Below are positions 10,561 to 22,960 of a DNA stretch of 64,000 nucleotides, piece by piece; the stretch's first letter is position 1, and every line of letters begins with the position of its first letter. This DNA is from Lepidonotus clava. Its lineage: Eukaryota; Annelida; Polychaeta; Phyllodocida; Polynoidae. Location: assembly GCA_936440205.1 (NCBI GenBank), contig OW387139.1:29972378-30036377 (forward strand), written 5' to 3'. The notes under the pieces were generated by a model. The model did not search any database and was not told the DNA's origin. It saw nothing but the letters and a program-made list of their open reading frames with translations. A program made the position numbers and the translations under genes.

Positions 10561-12235
10561 AACGTCACAATAGCATTCTATTTTAGCCCTACCGTTAATA
10601 TTGTTACACAAAACATGTCACAAGTTAATTACGTTAGTGTTTGTTATCAATGCCTAATTATTTTCTGATAATAGATTACAAGAGTTATTGGGTTAGTAAA
10701 AATGTTAGACAGTTCATCTGAGCTGGTAACACGCATGCTGTCCAATTAATTAGATAGTGCCTGGCGTATATCGAGCTTCACTCAGCCGCAATATTTTATT
10801 GCCGTTAAGGTCACCTGTCTTTGACGACTATGTAAACAGTTGAGATTGAGGTGTAGCGGTGCGTTGCATGTGCTCAGCCCATTCCACAAGTTGTTAACTA
10901 ACCCACAGGTGATCGGTCACCTGTTAGAGAGAGCGCCCCTAATCAACATTAATTAATTGGCCTAAATAATTAACTAATTCCTGCTCCGATCGGGTGAATA
11001 GCGTTTTAGCACGCAGGCGTCAATGAAATGTATCACAAAGTTAAGTAACGAGTCTGCGACTTTACTACAATAATTCCGTGCCTTCTTGGCTAACTCTTTG
11101 AAAGTGAAGTCACTTTAAAAAGCCATGTCCGCGTCCTGTGAATTTTCAAATTGTAATTGACGTTTCTGATGGATAGATCGGAGCGCGTTTCCCGCCGGCT
11201 GAGGTTCTACAGCCGGCGGAGTGAGTCACTGATACAGAAATGATCAAATTGTGGGTAATTACTGCAGGCTTTAGGCCTGGCTGTCCGCCACAGTTAGGGC
11301 TAATGGTGGACGCCTAACGCTGGCAGCATGGTCGGCCTAAAGTGGAACAAAAGTATCAAAGGCGATAGACCTGAAGAGACGCTCACTAATTATCAGCAAC
11401 ACCTCTCCCGGCCCGCTGAGGTTGCTCAGATAGGACTATGTCTGATCTCAGCAGTGAGTCCGCCTTTTTCAGTCTCCTTGAAGATGAGCTATCTATGATG
11501 CTGCTGTCTCCCTATTAGGTACTTTTTGGATACTACTTTCCCCAATCCATAAGACGGTTTTTGTATCAGAAAGTAAAGCTGACTTACTCAGACTAGGCCA
11601 TAATGAAGACCATACTGTGCTGGGCTACGTTCGGCAAAGTAAATGATGATGCCAAAGTCCACTGTTTTTTTATGCAATTGGTGATTCAATCCTAGATAGT
11701 TTAAGATCTGCAAAATCAAAACATTATTTCCCCAAATTACCGTTATTCTGCATAGAAGCAACAAAATGAAATATATCGTAAAATTCTAAGTGAATTGAAT
11801 TTCTAATTCTTAACAATGATAGTTTGATCTGAAATAACAGATATTTTGGTAATGGTGAGACTGTATGTTATAAGGGTCTGTTCGTATTTTACATTTATAA
11901 ATACGTAGTTCGCATTTTACATTTTATACGACGATACAAATTTGACTATCAGACAAGGCAAAGTTCAATTTTTATGATAGCTGGGGAGGGGGAGGGGGGT
12001 TGACAGACAGTAACTTTTGCTCATCATAGCCACTGCTGTTCAAGAGTGCTATTCCGTTGATGTTATACGACGCTATGACGTTATGGCGTTATAAGATATT
12101 TAAGACCGCTGCAGTTCAGCCTTTCAAGATTCAATTTGGTCTAACTTAGATTGGTGACATGTGTTGATGGCGTTAGTTCAGTCATCTATAAACACCATCC
12201 AATGCTATTTTTGATAAGTAGTCTTAAGAAGAAGA
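10561..12235. other. AT-rich DNA with homeodomain-type words
   Basis: AT-rich, gene-free. Homeodomain core words cluster around 10950-10980 (TTAATTAATTGG and similar). A GC hairpin sits at 11192-11219 (listed). An imperfect inverted repeat, GCTGAG/CTCAGC with inner TCAGA/TCTGA, lies near 11415-11455. No frames of interest. Confidence 0.5.
11192..11219. repeat. 10-bp GC-rich hairpin
   Basis: CCGCCGGCTG (11192-11201) and its perfect complement CAGCCGGCGG (11210-11219) are separated by 8 bases. The hairpin is followed at once by GTGAGTCAC, which contains the AP-1 word TGAGTCA. It stands out in AT-rich surroundings. It could be a structured RNA element or a bipartite protein site. Confidence 0.5.
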
Positions 12236-12266
<31 letters not shown>

Positions 12267-12296
12267 AAGAAGAAGAAGAAGAAGAAGAAGAAGAAG
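12236..12296 (+). repeat. (AAG)n microsatellite
   Basis: About 60 bases of near-perfect AAG triplets, with an interrupted start from 12227. A simple-sequence repeat. Confidence 0.95.
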
Positions 12297-15200
12297 GTGA
12301 GTTGTAATCTTAATGTTCTGACTTTACATACACTGTATACTATGAAAATTGTCTCTGCTGAAAGACATTTCCCGAAAGTACACGTTTACTGTGGGCATGT
12401 CATGTTCATGAGTACCAATGAAGCCAATGACATTGTTTTTTTCTCACTCAGCCTGACCTGTGACGTTCACTCTAAGCAGCTTCCATAAAACACCAGCAAC
12501 GTAATCAGGGAAGTGTCATTAAATTTTCAAATGTATTGATCCTTATAGTCCCCGTCAAATAGCTCCGTTTGTGTTCTGACTCATTCCATTGGCATCCACA
12601 AACACCTAGTCAACATAAATACATAATCCACCACAATAACACCACCTAATTCTGTGCAAAACGACTCCTTTGCATGAGTCAATTTGTAATTTTCTCCCCT
12701 TTCGAGAAGAAAAAGGAGCCCTAAGAAAGAAGTATTGAGGGGGGAAGCATGGCGTGTCATTATGTGGAGCTATTTCGACATCCATACATCATTACTAGCG
12801 TTTGTCGTGCTTTCAGCGTCAAGTGATCCTGAAGTGGGACTGTTTGTGTCGCCCGCCTCCAATGAAAAATCCGGAATCGGCAAGCAGATTGGGATGGAGT
12901 TTGGGGAGCGACAAAAATCAGAAGCAATCATGGCGACGCTGGCGACCGGGATCTAGCGCCTCAAAGACTGACATTACTGGCGTTCTTCCGTTTTGACAGC
13001 CTGAGCCGGCTTCTGCTGAATCTAGAGGGAGATATACAGGAATCAGCCAGGCCAGACGTAGGGTATCACCGCCATCAGGGAGATGTCTAGGGTGGGCCTC
13101 TGCCCAACACCAATCTAGACCATCTCTCCATCTCTTGAGCCTGGACCCGATTTAGATCAAATAAGGATTATATATCATAATATAACTGATATAGTACATA
13201 TATTTGTGTTTGAGAAAGCAGCGCATTCGTGATAAGGGGAAATTGGGTTCGAGCAGGACGGAAATTCCAGAAAGAAAAATGGTAAATTAGTAATATTGTG
13301 AATAAAGAAACTGGAGGGGATCTAACAAAAAAGGAAAAAGGAAGAAATAAAAAGACGAACTTCGAGGATAAGAAGAAGGAAGGACGAAGAAAGCCCTGGA
13401 GCAGTCAGCGGGAGGCAAAGGAGGCACATTTTCTGGTCCGGTACCTCAGAAGCCCTAGATGTCATCAACAGCGTGGCGGGGGGTGCGCCGCGGACACCCC
13501 AACATTCCTTTACTCCTCGACTGCTCCCCCCTCCCCTGCCCAATCCCAGCCCTCATAACATTACCCCATCCACTGTCTGTGGCCGCCTTCAGGACGGCCC
13601 AGTGAGGGGAAGCACCCTCTTTATTCACACTCTTGATCACACCCCTATCCCAGCTCCCAGCTCTAGCAGCGAGGGGGTAGGGGGTGGGCGGAGGAAGGGC
13701 TACAAAAAACGAGATGTGATTAACTAACGACCCAGGGCTGCAGGCAAATCTCATTTCGGCGCCCGTGAACGAATCTCATCAGTAATATTGAATTGCAACA
13801 ATATTATTTTATTGAAGTCTTTATCGAATGGGTGAACAGGCCACTTGCCTATTGCCATGCTATCCATCTTGTGGCTTGTCCCGTCCCTTTGTCAGCCAAC
13901 AAAAGGAGAATGGCTGGGGCCGTGATGAAGGCAGATTGGGGGCCCGGGCCACGCCAACCGCCCCATGCACCAGCTATAGTATATTCTATAGGAGCCTGTA
14001 TCCTGGTCTTAGGGTAGGGGATGGATGTATTATAGCCCAAAGTAAGTTCTGAGGTCACATAATCACAATCTAGTTTATGCCTCCGCCTAATGGCACACAG
14101 AGACCCGGAACCCTGCAGTTCTCCAAGCCCAAATGGAAAAACTAATTACTCACCCTGCCAATATGGAAGATAACTAGAGGAATATCCGTACTACATAGAC
14201 TACCCTTGAAACAAATGATCATACACATCTAACTTAAAACAAAATGCTCGAGAAATTCTTCTGTGTTTGAAGGCAACATCAATTTTACAGTGTAATAAGA
14301 GTAAGACAATAATTTAGCATTTCTATAGATATAAAGTCATCACAGTTACTTCCCTGTAACAGAACTTTAGTCCAACCCATGTGCCAGCTTTGGGCTCTTA
14401 TACAGACGCTTGTCCTGAGTTCGTCTTCCCATGATGCCCACACACTGACCAGAGATAGCCAACTGGAACAGACCATGGCGTTGTCTGCCCCCGGTAGTTT
14501 GTTCCTGTCATATGGGAGATACCGCTTCCTCAATACCCCTGCTCCCACCCCTCAGCATACCCTGACAGTACTGGACCCACCCTCCCCCTATCTCCATACC
14601 ACCACCGCCACCCCCGACCTTGGGATGGGCTGTGGTCCGTGACAGTAAGTGGAGACCCGTGTCTGGCTGACAGGTGCATGGCCGGCTGGAGGACTTGGCC
14701 TGACGTCTCCGTCACCCTCAACAACGCCATGGAGGAACACTATCGGAGAGGTCGGGAGGTCTCACTCCAACCTCCAGCTTAGAGAGTAGGCTAGCTACAA
14801 AGTAGTGAGAAAGAAATAATTTAAGAAAAAACAAAATACGAAGAGGTCTTGTTTCTAAAGAGTCAGCATGCCACCAACATGTTATCAATTTTAGGAATAT
14901 GTATTGAGAATGATTGTAAAGACTAAAAGACGATACTCTTAAACGCACAGATAAGGTACACTAATATTATAGGTGAAAATCAATGTGAACCCCTTTTTAA
15001 TTAATTAACAGTTTTATGCTAACGTTCTAATAATTATTGCAATAAATTGTCATGTTCAATACTTCATATGGACAAATCGTTTTTATAGTCTCGCTTCAGA
15101 CTCTCTGTTAGTTTGGTTTGGGGCTTATCATCTGATTCTGTATAGAAGACATTTTCTATGAATGGCAATATTATTGCAAGCAGGGGTTGCGATGAGAAGT

Positions 15201-15640
15201 GCTAGTCTGAGATCGTTTGGGGCGGTCGAAAAGCTAGGTCAAAGATAAGCCTGAGTGTGAGTCCCATTTCCCTGTACTACTAGTCTACTCGGTCTGGGGC
15301 ACCAGCACCCCGTTTTCCCAACTTGCCCCCTTTTATTGTATGAAATGCAAAGTGTTGTGTTCCTTATTATGTCTATGTGTTTTTGGTGTAGCATGAAGCC
15401 CACAAAAACAATAAAACTGTGCGCCTGTCTATTCCATTTTGAAATAGCCTAATCATAATTTTTCCTAGACAAACTTTTTTACAGCGCAGCAATGATGAAA
15501 CCAAAACGAGTACATAAGCAGCTGATAGGTCTAAGCCTATAAAGATCAATCTAAGCTTTAGCCAACCACATAAAACCCCATAAGAATAAAGTAGAACTAA
15601 ACAAATCTGCACAAGACTAACGGTGAGCTTGTAAATGCCC
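12297..15640. other. Mixed AT-rich DNA, no gene
   Basis: AT-rich with GC-richer pieces at 13390-13700 and 14500-14720. Short overlapping frames only. TCCCATGATGC at 14427-14437 is the reverse of the GCATCATGGGA word at 7048. TTAATTAATTAA, a 12-bp palindrome of homeodomain type, lies at 14997-15008. No exon recognised. Confidence 0.5.
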
Positions 15641-16080
15641 AGGTTCTGCCCACCCCCACGCCGTCCTCAGTCACGGCCGGACGGCAGGGATCGAAGCCAA
15701 GGCTTGCCGGCTTCTGATCATCGGACCCTCAGTCGGCTAAGATCGATCTGTTGCTGGGGACGGAATAATTGAAACGTTTTGCGCATGACTCAGAGGCGGC
15801 GAGCGAGGTGTTTCCGGCCGAGCGCGCAAGCGCAAACAGGGAAGAAGGCTGGGACGTATCTGGGTCTGAATGGCGATACGGATGGCGGCGACGGGGGCTA
15901 CGATTATGACGTCTGCCAATGGATGGATAAGAATGGTCGGGGAGGAGGGGTTGGAGGGGGTGTCATGAGCATGCACTCGACACCCTGTAGCAGCACTCAG
16001 AGTATGCTCCGTGTGTCGGAAACCACATGACTTGATTCCTGGACCCCTTGGGGCGGGGAAGGTGAGGGGCTGGGGTGAGT
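15641..16080. promoter_or_regulatory. CpG-rich block with AP-1, half-NRF1 and ETS-like words
   Basis: A CpG-rich block of about 150 bases contains TGCGCA directly abutting the AP-1 palindrome TGACTCA (15780-15792) and an ETS-like TTCCGG (15812-15817), followed by alternating GCGC words. This is promoter-like composition. A glycine-rich frame on the plus strand from 15779 has no recognisable domain and is probably a composition effect. Confidence 0.3.
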
Positions 16081-17800
16081 CAGGGCTGGCCAGATGGATG
16101 GAGGGTGTTAAAACCTTAAAAATCAGCTCACATTACGCCTGGGAAACCTTAATATTTCAGGGGCACTCCATCTTCTGCGTCAGTTTCAGTGGTTTTGAAC
16201 TAAAAAAATTAACCAAAGGTTTTTTTAAAAATCAATTCATGGTCTTGTTTTTTTCACTTGTCATCTCCTTCAAATATGTAAGCTTATGAGGACCAAGCAA
16301 AAAGTGTCAAGCGTAATATACTGCCAATCATTGCGGGATATGATAATTATAGTCTCCTCTTCGGTCAGTCTCCTCCAAAGCGTCTATTTTATTCAAAATA
16401 TAGTATATGGACCAGACTTAGGCCATGCAGTGTCTATCATATGTAGGTTTTTGTGTCTTCAACTGCTCTTCTAGATTCAATATTAACGGCGAATACTAAA
16501 GTTTAACACTAAACATTTGTATTTAGTTGCCTTGCTTGATAAGCGCTTCACTTTCTATGTCAATAGTCTGAGGTGTTTTTTTTACGCTAAAATGATATTT
16601 CATTCAATATTAAATCTATTTTAGAGTTTATCAATTGAAGGCTCTGGAACAACACGTATGTTGTGTGAAGCGGTAGAATAAACACAATTTCACACTCAAA
16701 TGTCACTCCTTCTTCGGCTTTGACTGACACGATATGTTATGGTATATATGACCCACGGTTTAAACTCACAGACAGAAAGCTGACCTTATATAGCCGTTAT
16801 GGCCCGGGAATATAAGCATTTAAACACACACCACGATTCTGGAAATCCAACCCTACACTCGAGTAGTCAACGTAAGCGGCTGATGACATTGGAGTACTAT
16901 CCAGCTTTTCTCAGAAGTCAGAGGAAAAAGAACACGTAAATACTGTTTTCTTTCACAAAAAGCGTAAGTACAAACGCACATTTTGAAGTCACTGTAAACC
17001 AATGATCTTGTATAGGTGTGCTTTAACTTTTAAAGAGCAATGTCGCGGACAACAATGTTTTCTTTTCTATTCTTCTATTTCAGAAGTACACGCACGTACT
17101 TTGGCAGAAACCGTACAAATCATACAATATAAAGTTCACTTTAGAATCGCGTAGGGACAAATATTGAGCAATGCATTTCTTGGTTCACCCGTAATTGAAA
17201 TTACATGGAAATCATAGAAAAAGAAGGTTTCGAGTTTTTTAGTCTCTGCATTTATTTCTAGGAACAACTGTGTGTTGATCAAAATTGGATAAAGACACGT
17301 TAATCACGTTAACGCCCACTTGCTCGGTTCGCACTATACCATATTAGTTTACTTGGCATGCTCTTTTTCAGTAAATTTATATACTGGTTGATATGGATAT
17401 GATATATATGTATATTATGTAAATAAACATTATCGTGAAGGTTTTACCTCGGATAATGTCAAAGAAAAATAATTCATGCATTTGACAGACCACTCCCTTT
17501 CCTGTAGTGGTACACCATGTATACAACAAAGCTGTCACCTCGTAAGAACTTCTGTGTCTCTTTCGCATGTTCCTTCGACAGCTTCCTGAAGGCTACAACA
17601 GAAACACGCTAATTATGAAGGTAGAATTAGATTTCTAAGGCGGCCTCCCGACTACAGCTCTAATTGTTCACACCTTCGTGCCAGGTTGCCCGCTTTCCAA
17701 TCAAACAGTGACTTGCACAATATCCTAATAAAATCTCTGAAAGACAGTCAAGACAGACACGGTTCTTTGATCTCAACATGCCTATTGTGGTAGGCGGAGG
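16081..17800. other. AT-rich DNA, nothing recognised
   Basis: AT-rich, no frames above about 90 codons, no repeat families and no motif clusters noticed. Confidence 0.6.
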
Positions 17801-18400
17801 CTACTCTCACGGTCCCTTCACTTCAAACACAAAGTTGGTCCATTTAAAGTCTGGCTTCTCACCTGGGGATCGGTGGGTGTCCTCCAGTGTCTGAATGGGT
17901 CGTAGGACCCCCCTGGAGGCCCCCACACACCTGCCCCAAAGCGCTCCCTGGTGATGCTGCTCACACCTGAGAACTGTGTCGACCAGGTGTGATTGGCCTC
18001 ACCTGTAATTGACAAGCTGTCTAATGAGGGGGGCAGGGCGCCATGTAACTGTTCGGTCACTCACCTGTGCACCACCCGAGGTGTGAGGACCCCCTCCCAC
18101 TCACTCCCCTTGTTCCTCCTGTGGCCTCCACCTTCGGACCGGGGGCTACAATGAGGGACCACACGCAGCCTATAGGAGGGGGTCTTATGTAACATTGAGG
18201 GAAGGGACCGTAGGGGCGTGGTGTGTGTATGTAGGGTTATGTAAGGTTGAGGCTCATGGTAAACCCAGGTAAATGCAAGATTGTGTACAGAAGTGTCAAC
18301 TAGTGAAGGGCGAAAATCTAGATGGCTATATGCATAATGTGCAGATGTGATAACTGGTAAAGAGTAGATACCTAGATGGATATACAGTAGACATACCAAA
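17801..18400. promoter_or_regulatory. GC-richer block with T-box half-site cluster
   Basis: Three exact T-box half-sites lie within 126 bases: TCACACCT at 17961-17968, AGGTGTGA at 17985-17992 (facing the first) and AGGTGTGA at 18079-18086. CACCTG-type E-box words are interspersed. T-box proteins such as Brachyury bind AGGTGTGA, so an enhancer is plausible. No gene recognised. Confidence 0.4.
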
Positions 18401-19747
18401 ATTAGAACATAGTCTGCAACTAAAATTAACGGTTCACATACTTAAGATGTTCTCTTATAGCTACAACGATTGGTGATAAACATTGAACTGAAATAGGAAA
18501 TTGTGATGAGTTGCAAAATGTACCATATAAGAACGTAATACTCACAAATTAGCAATGGGTTATTTTTCATGTAGGGTGTTTTATATTTATGAAACTGTTC
18601 ATCTGATTATAGAGATATCGATGAACAAGATTTCTTCATTCTACTTCCGGTAGAATTCTTCCCCCCTCATCACTGAGCGTCACCCCCTTTGTTTGCAGTT
18701 AAGCCGTTGCCCTCACTGACAATTAACATCCATTTTGTCATGACAAGAAGAAATGATAATGATTCATGTTATGCAATGCCATTTTTTATCTATAACACAA
18801 GCCCTTGCATCCCCACCCCCTTTGTATTTGGTGTAGGTGGGGAGGGGCTCGCCGTGCTCATCGGTGTGGATCGGGGTGTGACGATGGGAGGGCCCGGGGG
18901 TCGCCAGGGCGGGGGCGGGTTACCTAATGACAAGCTGGCCCGCTCACCTCCAATTAACAGAGTCACCCAGATTTAATGAGCATCTTTAATTAGGTCCATC
19001 CTTAGAAGATCAGGCTTGTCTCGCGGCCTAACGACCCCCTGATTGCGGCCCGGGTAGTTGTGTCACCCTGGAGGGTGGGGGAGACATGCCACATGCCTTG
19101 CGGGTATGGGGACTGGAGGTTGGGTGGGGCCACACTCACAGGGCCGCCCGCCGCATAGTCCCATCTCAAAGGGCGGCCCTGGGCAAAATGACACGAATTC
19201 TCCACCCATTTGGTTTTTCATAAAACATAAGCATTATTTACAAGCCACGCGTTATCATCATTCGTCTATCTTGATGTACATCGAAGTTTATGTGGTCTGG
19301 CTCTTCATTTCTTTCGGTATCCTATCATCTTATGATCAGAATCTACTGAACAGTTGGTTTTTGCTTAAGGCAATCCTGATGTGATCGTGATTCAATCGGA
19401 CCGGAAGAAAGAAGGATGTGACGTTTCCGGATCTCTGTGAGCAATTCCAAACCTTTGGAGTACTTTTTCGCTTAAGAATAAAAAGATTGGCGAGATTTAA
19501 GGGATCTTTAGTAACGCAATCAGAAGAACTTCAATAGAGATTTGGCCTCCCTTTGAGATCCCAAGGTCACGTGACCCACGACCATTGTGGGCGCCACTTA
19601 TTGGACTTTCCTGAACACGTCGACTTGGTGATAGTCTCCCGTCTTTGTCCTCTAAGCCCCTAATCCATGAGTTCTCATCGCACCCCAGACCATCCTTTCA
19701 ACCTGTTCACTTTATTGGTTGTGGATTATAATATAATGTGTTTCTGT
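18401..19747. other. AT-rich then GC-rich DNA, no gene
   Basis: 18401-18800 is AT-rich. 18830-19190 is GC-rich, with CCTGGAGG at 19067-19074. The rest is AT-rich, with the 12-bp palindrome GGTCACGTGACC at 19565-19576. No coding exon was recognised. Confidence 0.5.
19565..19576. promoter_or_regulatory. GGTCACGTGACC palindromic E-box
   Basis: A perfect 12-bp palindrome with a CACGTG core, the high-affinity form bound by USF and MiT/TFE bHLH-zip proteins. The same 12-mer occurs at 47068-47079, and its inner 10-mer at 4889-4898. Confidence 0.45.
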
Positions 19748-19827
19748 TCAAGCAAAACAAAAGACGAGAGGTTAAACTATAGAGGTTAAACTATGTAGTT
19801 TAAACTCTCGTCTTTTGTTTTGTTTGA
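19748..19827. repeat. 80-nt near-perfect hairpin (32-bp stem, 16-nt loop)
   Basis: The left arm 19748-19779 pairs with the right arm 19796-19827 over 32 positions with only two imperfections (one G.T wobble and one mismatch). The outer 18 bp, CAAAACAAAAGACGAGAG with its complement at 19805-19822, are perfect. The loop contains a second copy of GAGGTTAAACTAT from the left arm, so the region also holds a short tandem duplication. Size and shape suit a microRNA-like precursor, but a minimal foldback transposon remnant is equally possible. The arms do not match any conserved animal microRNA seed that I recognise. Confidence 0.55.
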
Positions 19828-20260
19828 CCAGAGACACATATCAAATTATCAGTCCAGCCATGCAACAACATATGCCTCACATTATTTTCTTTCAATATTG
19901 ATTCATTTTATTGTCAAAGTAATTGAGGCTGGTGTTGTGATATACCAATTGCCGTACTTTTATTACCAATTCTTCTTTGTATGCCAACCCTTACACATTG
20001 CAGTTTTCCTTTATCAGACATCATTAAAAAACACTTTCCCGTGTGAAGTATAAGTTGCTCCCTGAATTAGGAAAAAAACTATTTCACGAGTTGATGTAAA
20101 GAGTGACCTAGACGTTTAATAGTATGTTTGCTGGTAATGCATTGACATTTTACTTACTGGATCATCTGCAGACTGGTCAACCGTCTAACGTCTAATATAC
20201 GTCTAGAATAGCTCTCCTTACGGTAGATGGTGGTTGACCCGACTCCAGGGGTGTTAATTG
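19828..20260. other. AT-rich DNA, nothing recognised
   Basis: No gene or repeat recognised. Confidence 0.6.
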
Positions 20261-20299
20261 AAAGGTTGGTTATTACATAAAGGGAGCAGATTACAGCAA

Positions 20300-20350
20300 T
20301 ACAGGCAGGTGTGGGGCAGGTGGGGATGCCCGATCAGTGGGAGGTGTGGA
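20300..20350. promoter_or_regulatory. Two AGGTGTGG T-box-like half-sites
   Basis: AGGTGTGG occurs at 20307-20314 and 20342-20349 in a G-rich stretch, with AGGTGTTA at 20461. These match the T-box half-site AGGTGTGR. Weak on its own because the region is G-rich. Confidence 0.25.
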
Positions 20351-21450
20351 GGTGGGGGAGGGGGGAGGGGGTCAGTAGGGCCAGGCGTTTAGCCCCCCAG
20401 TAGCCCGCCAGGAGAGTCCTTAGGAGAGGTTAATAAACATTATCATTTGATTGAAGTGGGAGGTGTTAATATGAGACGCATGCCATGTTGCCATGGGTGA
20501 TTGGAGACACAGTAAAAGGCATGGCTACAAGAGGCGATGTGGGGAGGTAGGCTCCCCTCTATCCCGTCATTAACCCATTCCCCATCGGTACTCTTCCTCA
20601 GCCGTATGTCTAACTCCTGTACTTGTAGTTCTGTCACACTGATATCTTAGAGAAGTTTCAAGGTCTTCTTACTGATCACCAACGCTAACGTTTTACTATA
20701 AAAAAAAAGTCGTTATTAGAAGCATTGCGTCACACAGAATATTTTTTAAAGTTTATAATGAAGGATTATCGTAACACGAAGCTGAGACAAAGGAATACTT
20801 CATGTGTTATATTCAAAGTCTCCAATCAGATCGTTAACATGAATAGCCTCATCAGATTTTTTTTCATGTTTTGTGTAAAGCCAATGCGCCCGAAACGTAA
20901 TTAAAAATAATCTGAAACACATAACCCTGATCGTACTGAACCCTAAAAGGATCCCCTCAGACCTACAACCTTTGCACCTCGCCTACCCTCAGTGCGTACC
21001 CCTATCGCCACATGTTCATCCAATTGCCCCGCGCGGGGTCGGCCGTCGCCGCCGCCCAAATATGTCCGTCCATTATGAGTCGGCGTCATTGTTGTCTTTG
21101 TCCGGCAGGCGCTGGACGTCTTTGACAAATAGCGTTAACGATCGGTGGGCCTCTAATTGTTTCCGTCGCCCGCTGATGACACGTTGCCACCACCACGGCC
21201 TGTGATTAGCTTCAGTCGCAGATTTTGCCCGATTACTCTGCATCCTTAGCTCTAGGTTGCCTCTCCATCTGGCCAGCAAAAACCTGGAAAGACAAAGGAG
21301 AGAGGTCTGTAATTTACTAGACAAGCCCCTCGGAGGATTAAGACCCAATTTCAAGTCCTTATTTGGATTAAATATGCACGCAGGGATGATTTGTTATTCG
21401 AGTGTGATGTGGTTTATTTTTGCAAGTAAGATTCTCAGTGGAGGTTTCCA
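20351..21450. other. Mixed DNA with CpG-rich piece
   Basis: A CpG-rich piece spans about 21020-21190. No frames with recognisable motifs and no repeat family. Confidence 0.5.
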
Positions 21451-22960
21451 AGAGGGGCATGCCATGTGAATAATGTTTATCAAAATATTGATATTATGTG
21501 ATATATGACTTTGATGGTACTTTATATGTTTAATCATATAAACAAAGGCATATTATATTATGATATTCTACATTCATTATGCATCTATAGCTTCATATAG
21601 TATCCTTAGATTTGGTGATTGTACGTATTCGATGTCGACATGATAAGGCATATTAACTAAAATCGATTTCGATTTCGCCATAGGCTATCATTGAACAATT
21701 TGTCATAATTTGATAACAATGTATGAAGATACTAACATAATGAAAGTATAAACTTGTGGAATATACTTCGTGTATTTTTTTCACAGAGAAAAAAAATGTT
21801 TCATAGGTTGTCGGTTTCAATAACATTTTTCCATTCTCAAGCTTCCTCAAAGAGAATAAGATAGAACCATATTTGTTTTCCATTAGTAAGAGAACCTGCT
21901 TTTCCTCCTTGCAAATGGTGCCGGGTTCCTGAAGCAGAATCTCCATTATTTAGACGCAGGCCCGGGCCCTTTTAAGTCGCCCAGACTCCTCCTGTATGCT
22001 GCCTCTGATCTTAGTCCCCTGTGTTTAGGATCACCTCCTCATTATCGCCTCCAACGGAGTTCTCCCTCATTATCGCCCACCTCTTCGACACCCTGGAGGA
22101 GCTTTAATGCTGACCGAGCCCTCAGGCTGAGCTTACCTTATCGCGTTTCATCTATACTTATCAGGCCCTGGAGGTTAGAAATGTGATACGAATGTGGCTA
22201 TATGCTGAGGGCATGTATACGGTCGTCATAGTTGGCCTCCACGGTCGGACAAATGGTACTGCTAGGATGCTTTACCTAACCTAGAAGGTGACGTTAAAGA
22301 ACGTTATAATCACGTCACTGGACGTCACGGAAGGTTATCATAACGTAGCAAATCGCCACTGTTACAAACTTCTTAGGGTTTATATACATAATGTTTTTTG
22401 TTGGTTGAACATGTTAAATGCAGCTTCAGGTATATTACATGATCCAGTTGCGTCACATAAATTATATTTGTATTTGTAGTATGATAAGAGGATTTATTAT
22501 GATGAGCAATGGTAAGTATATATATATTTATGTGTGTGTATATGTATGCCTCGAGAGTATACACCTTCGAAATTTATCATACGGTTAGGGAGGTTTTGAG
22601 GGATATAATATGAGTAAATAGTTCTATATGTGTAATACCCCATTAAAAAGCCAGCACTGTTCCGGCCTATCTATATGGATATTGCCTCGGTGAATTTATG
22701 TCTTGATGACATTGATTCATGTAGAAATATACACGTACTGAACTTAAAAACATGACTTTTCATCCCTGCAAAAGGAATCACCAGCTAATACTACCAAGTG
22801 ATCCGATATAATAATAGTATTGAGTTAAGCTTACGGTATGCAAAAGAGTAACTTAATCTCATAACTGCTCTGATTAATTGACGTGTAATCGTAATTCAAT
22901 GCTTGAAGACTAATCCGAAGGCAATGATTTTATGTTCACCTTTTCCGCAGGTAGGTTGAT
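21451..22960. other. AT-rich DNA, nothing recognised
   Basis: AT-rich with short TA-rich runs near 22517. A GC-richer piece at 21950-22180 has CCTGGAGG at 22092-22099 and 22167-22174. No gene. Confidence 0.55.

Noticed and set aside
13240-13260. GGTTCGAGC as a tRNA B box
   Set aside because: No matching A box, acceptor stem or cloverleaf could be found around it; the same holds for GGTTCGATGC near 52348.
20307-20349. Strong T-box enhancer
   Set aside because: AGGTGTGG words in a G-rich run are weak evidence; kept only as a low-confidence site.
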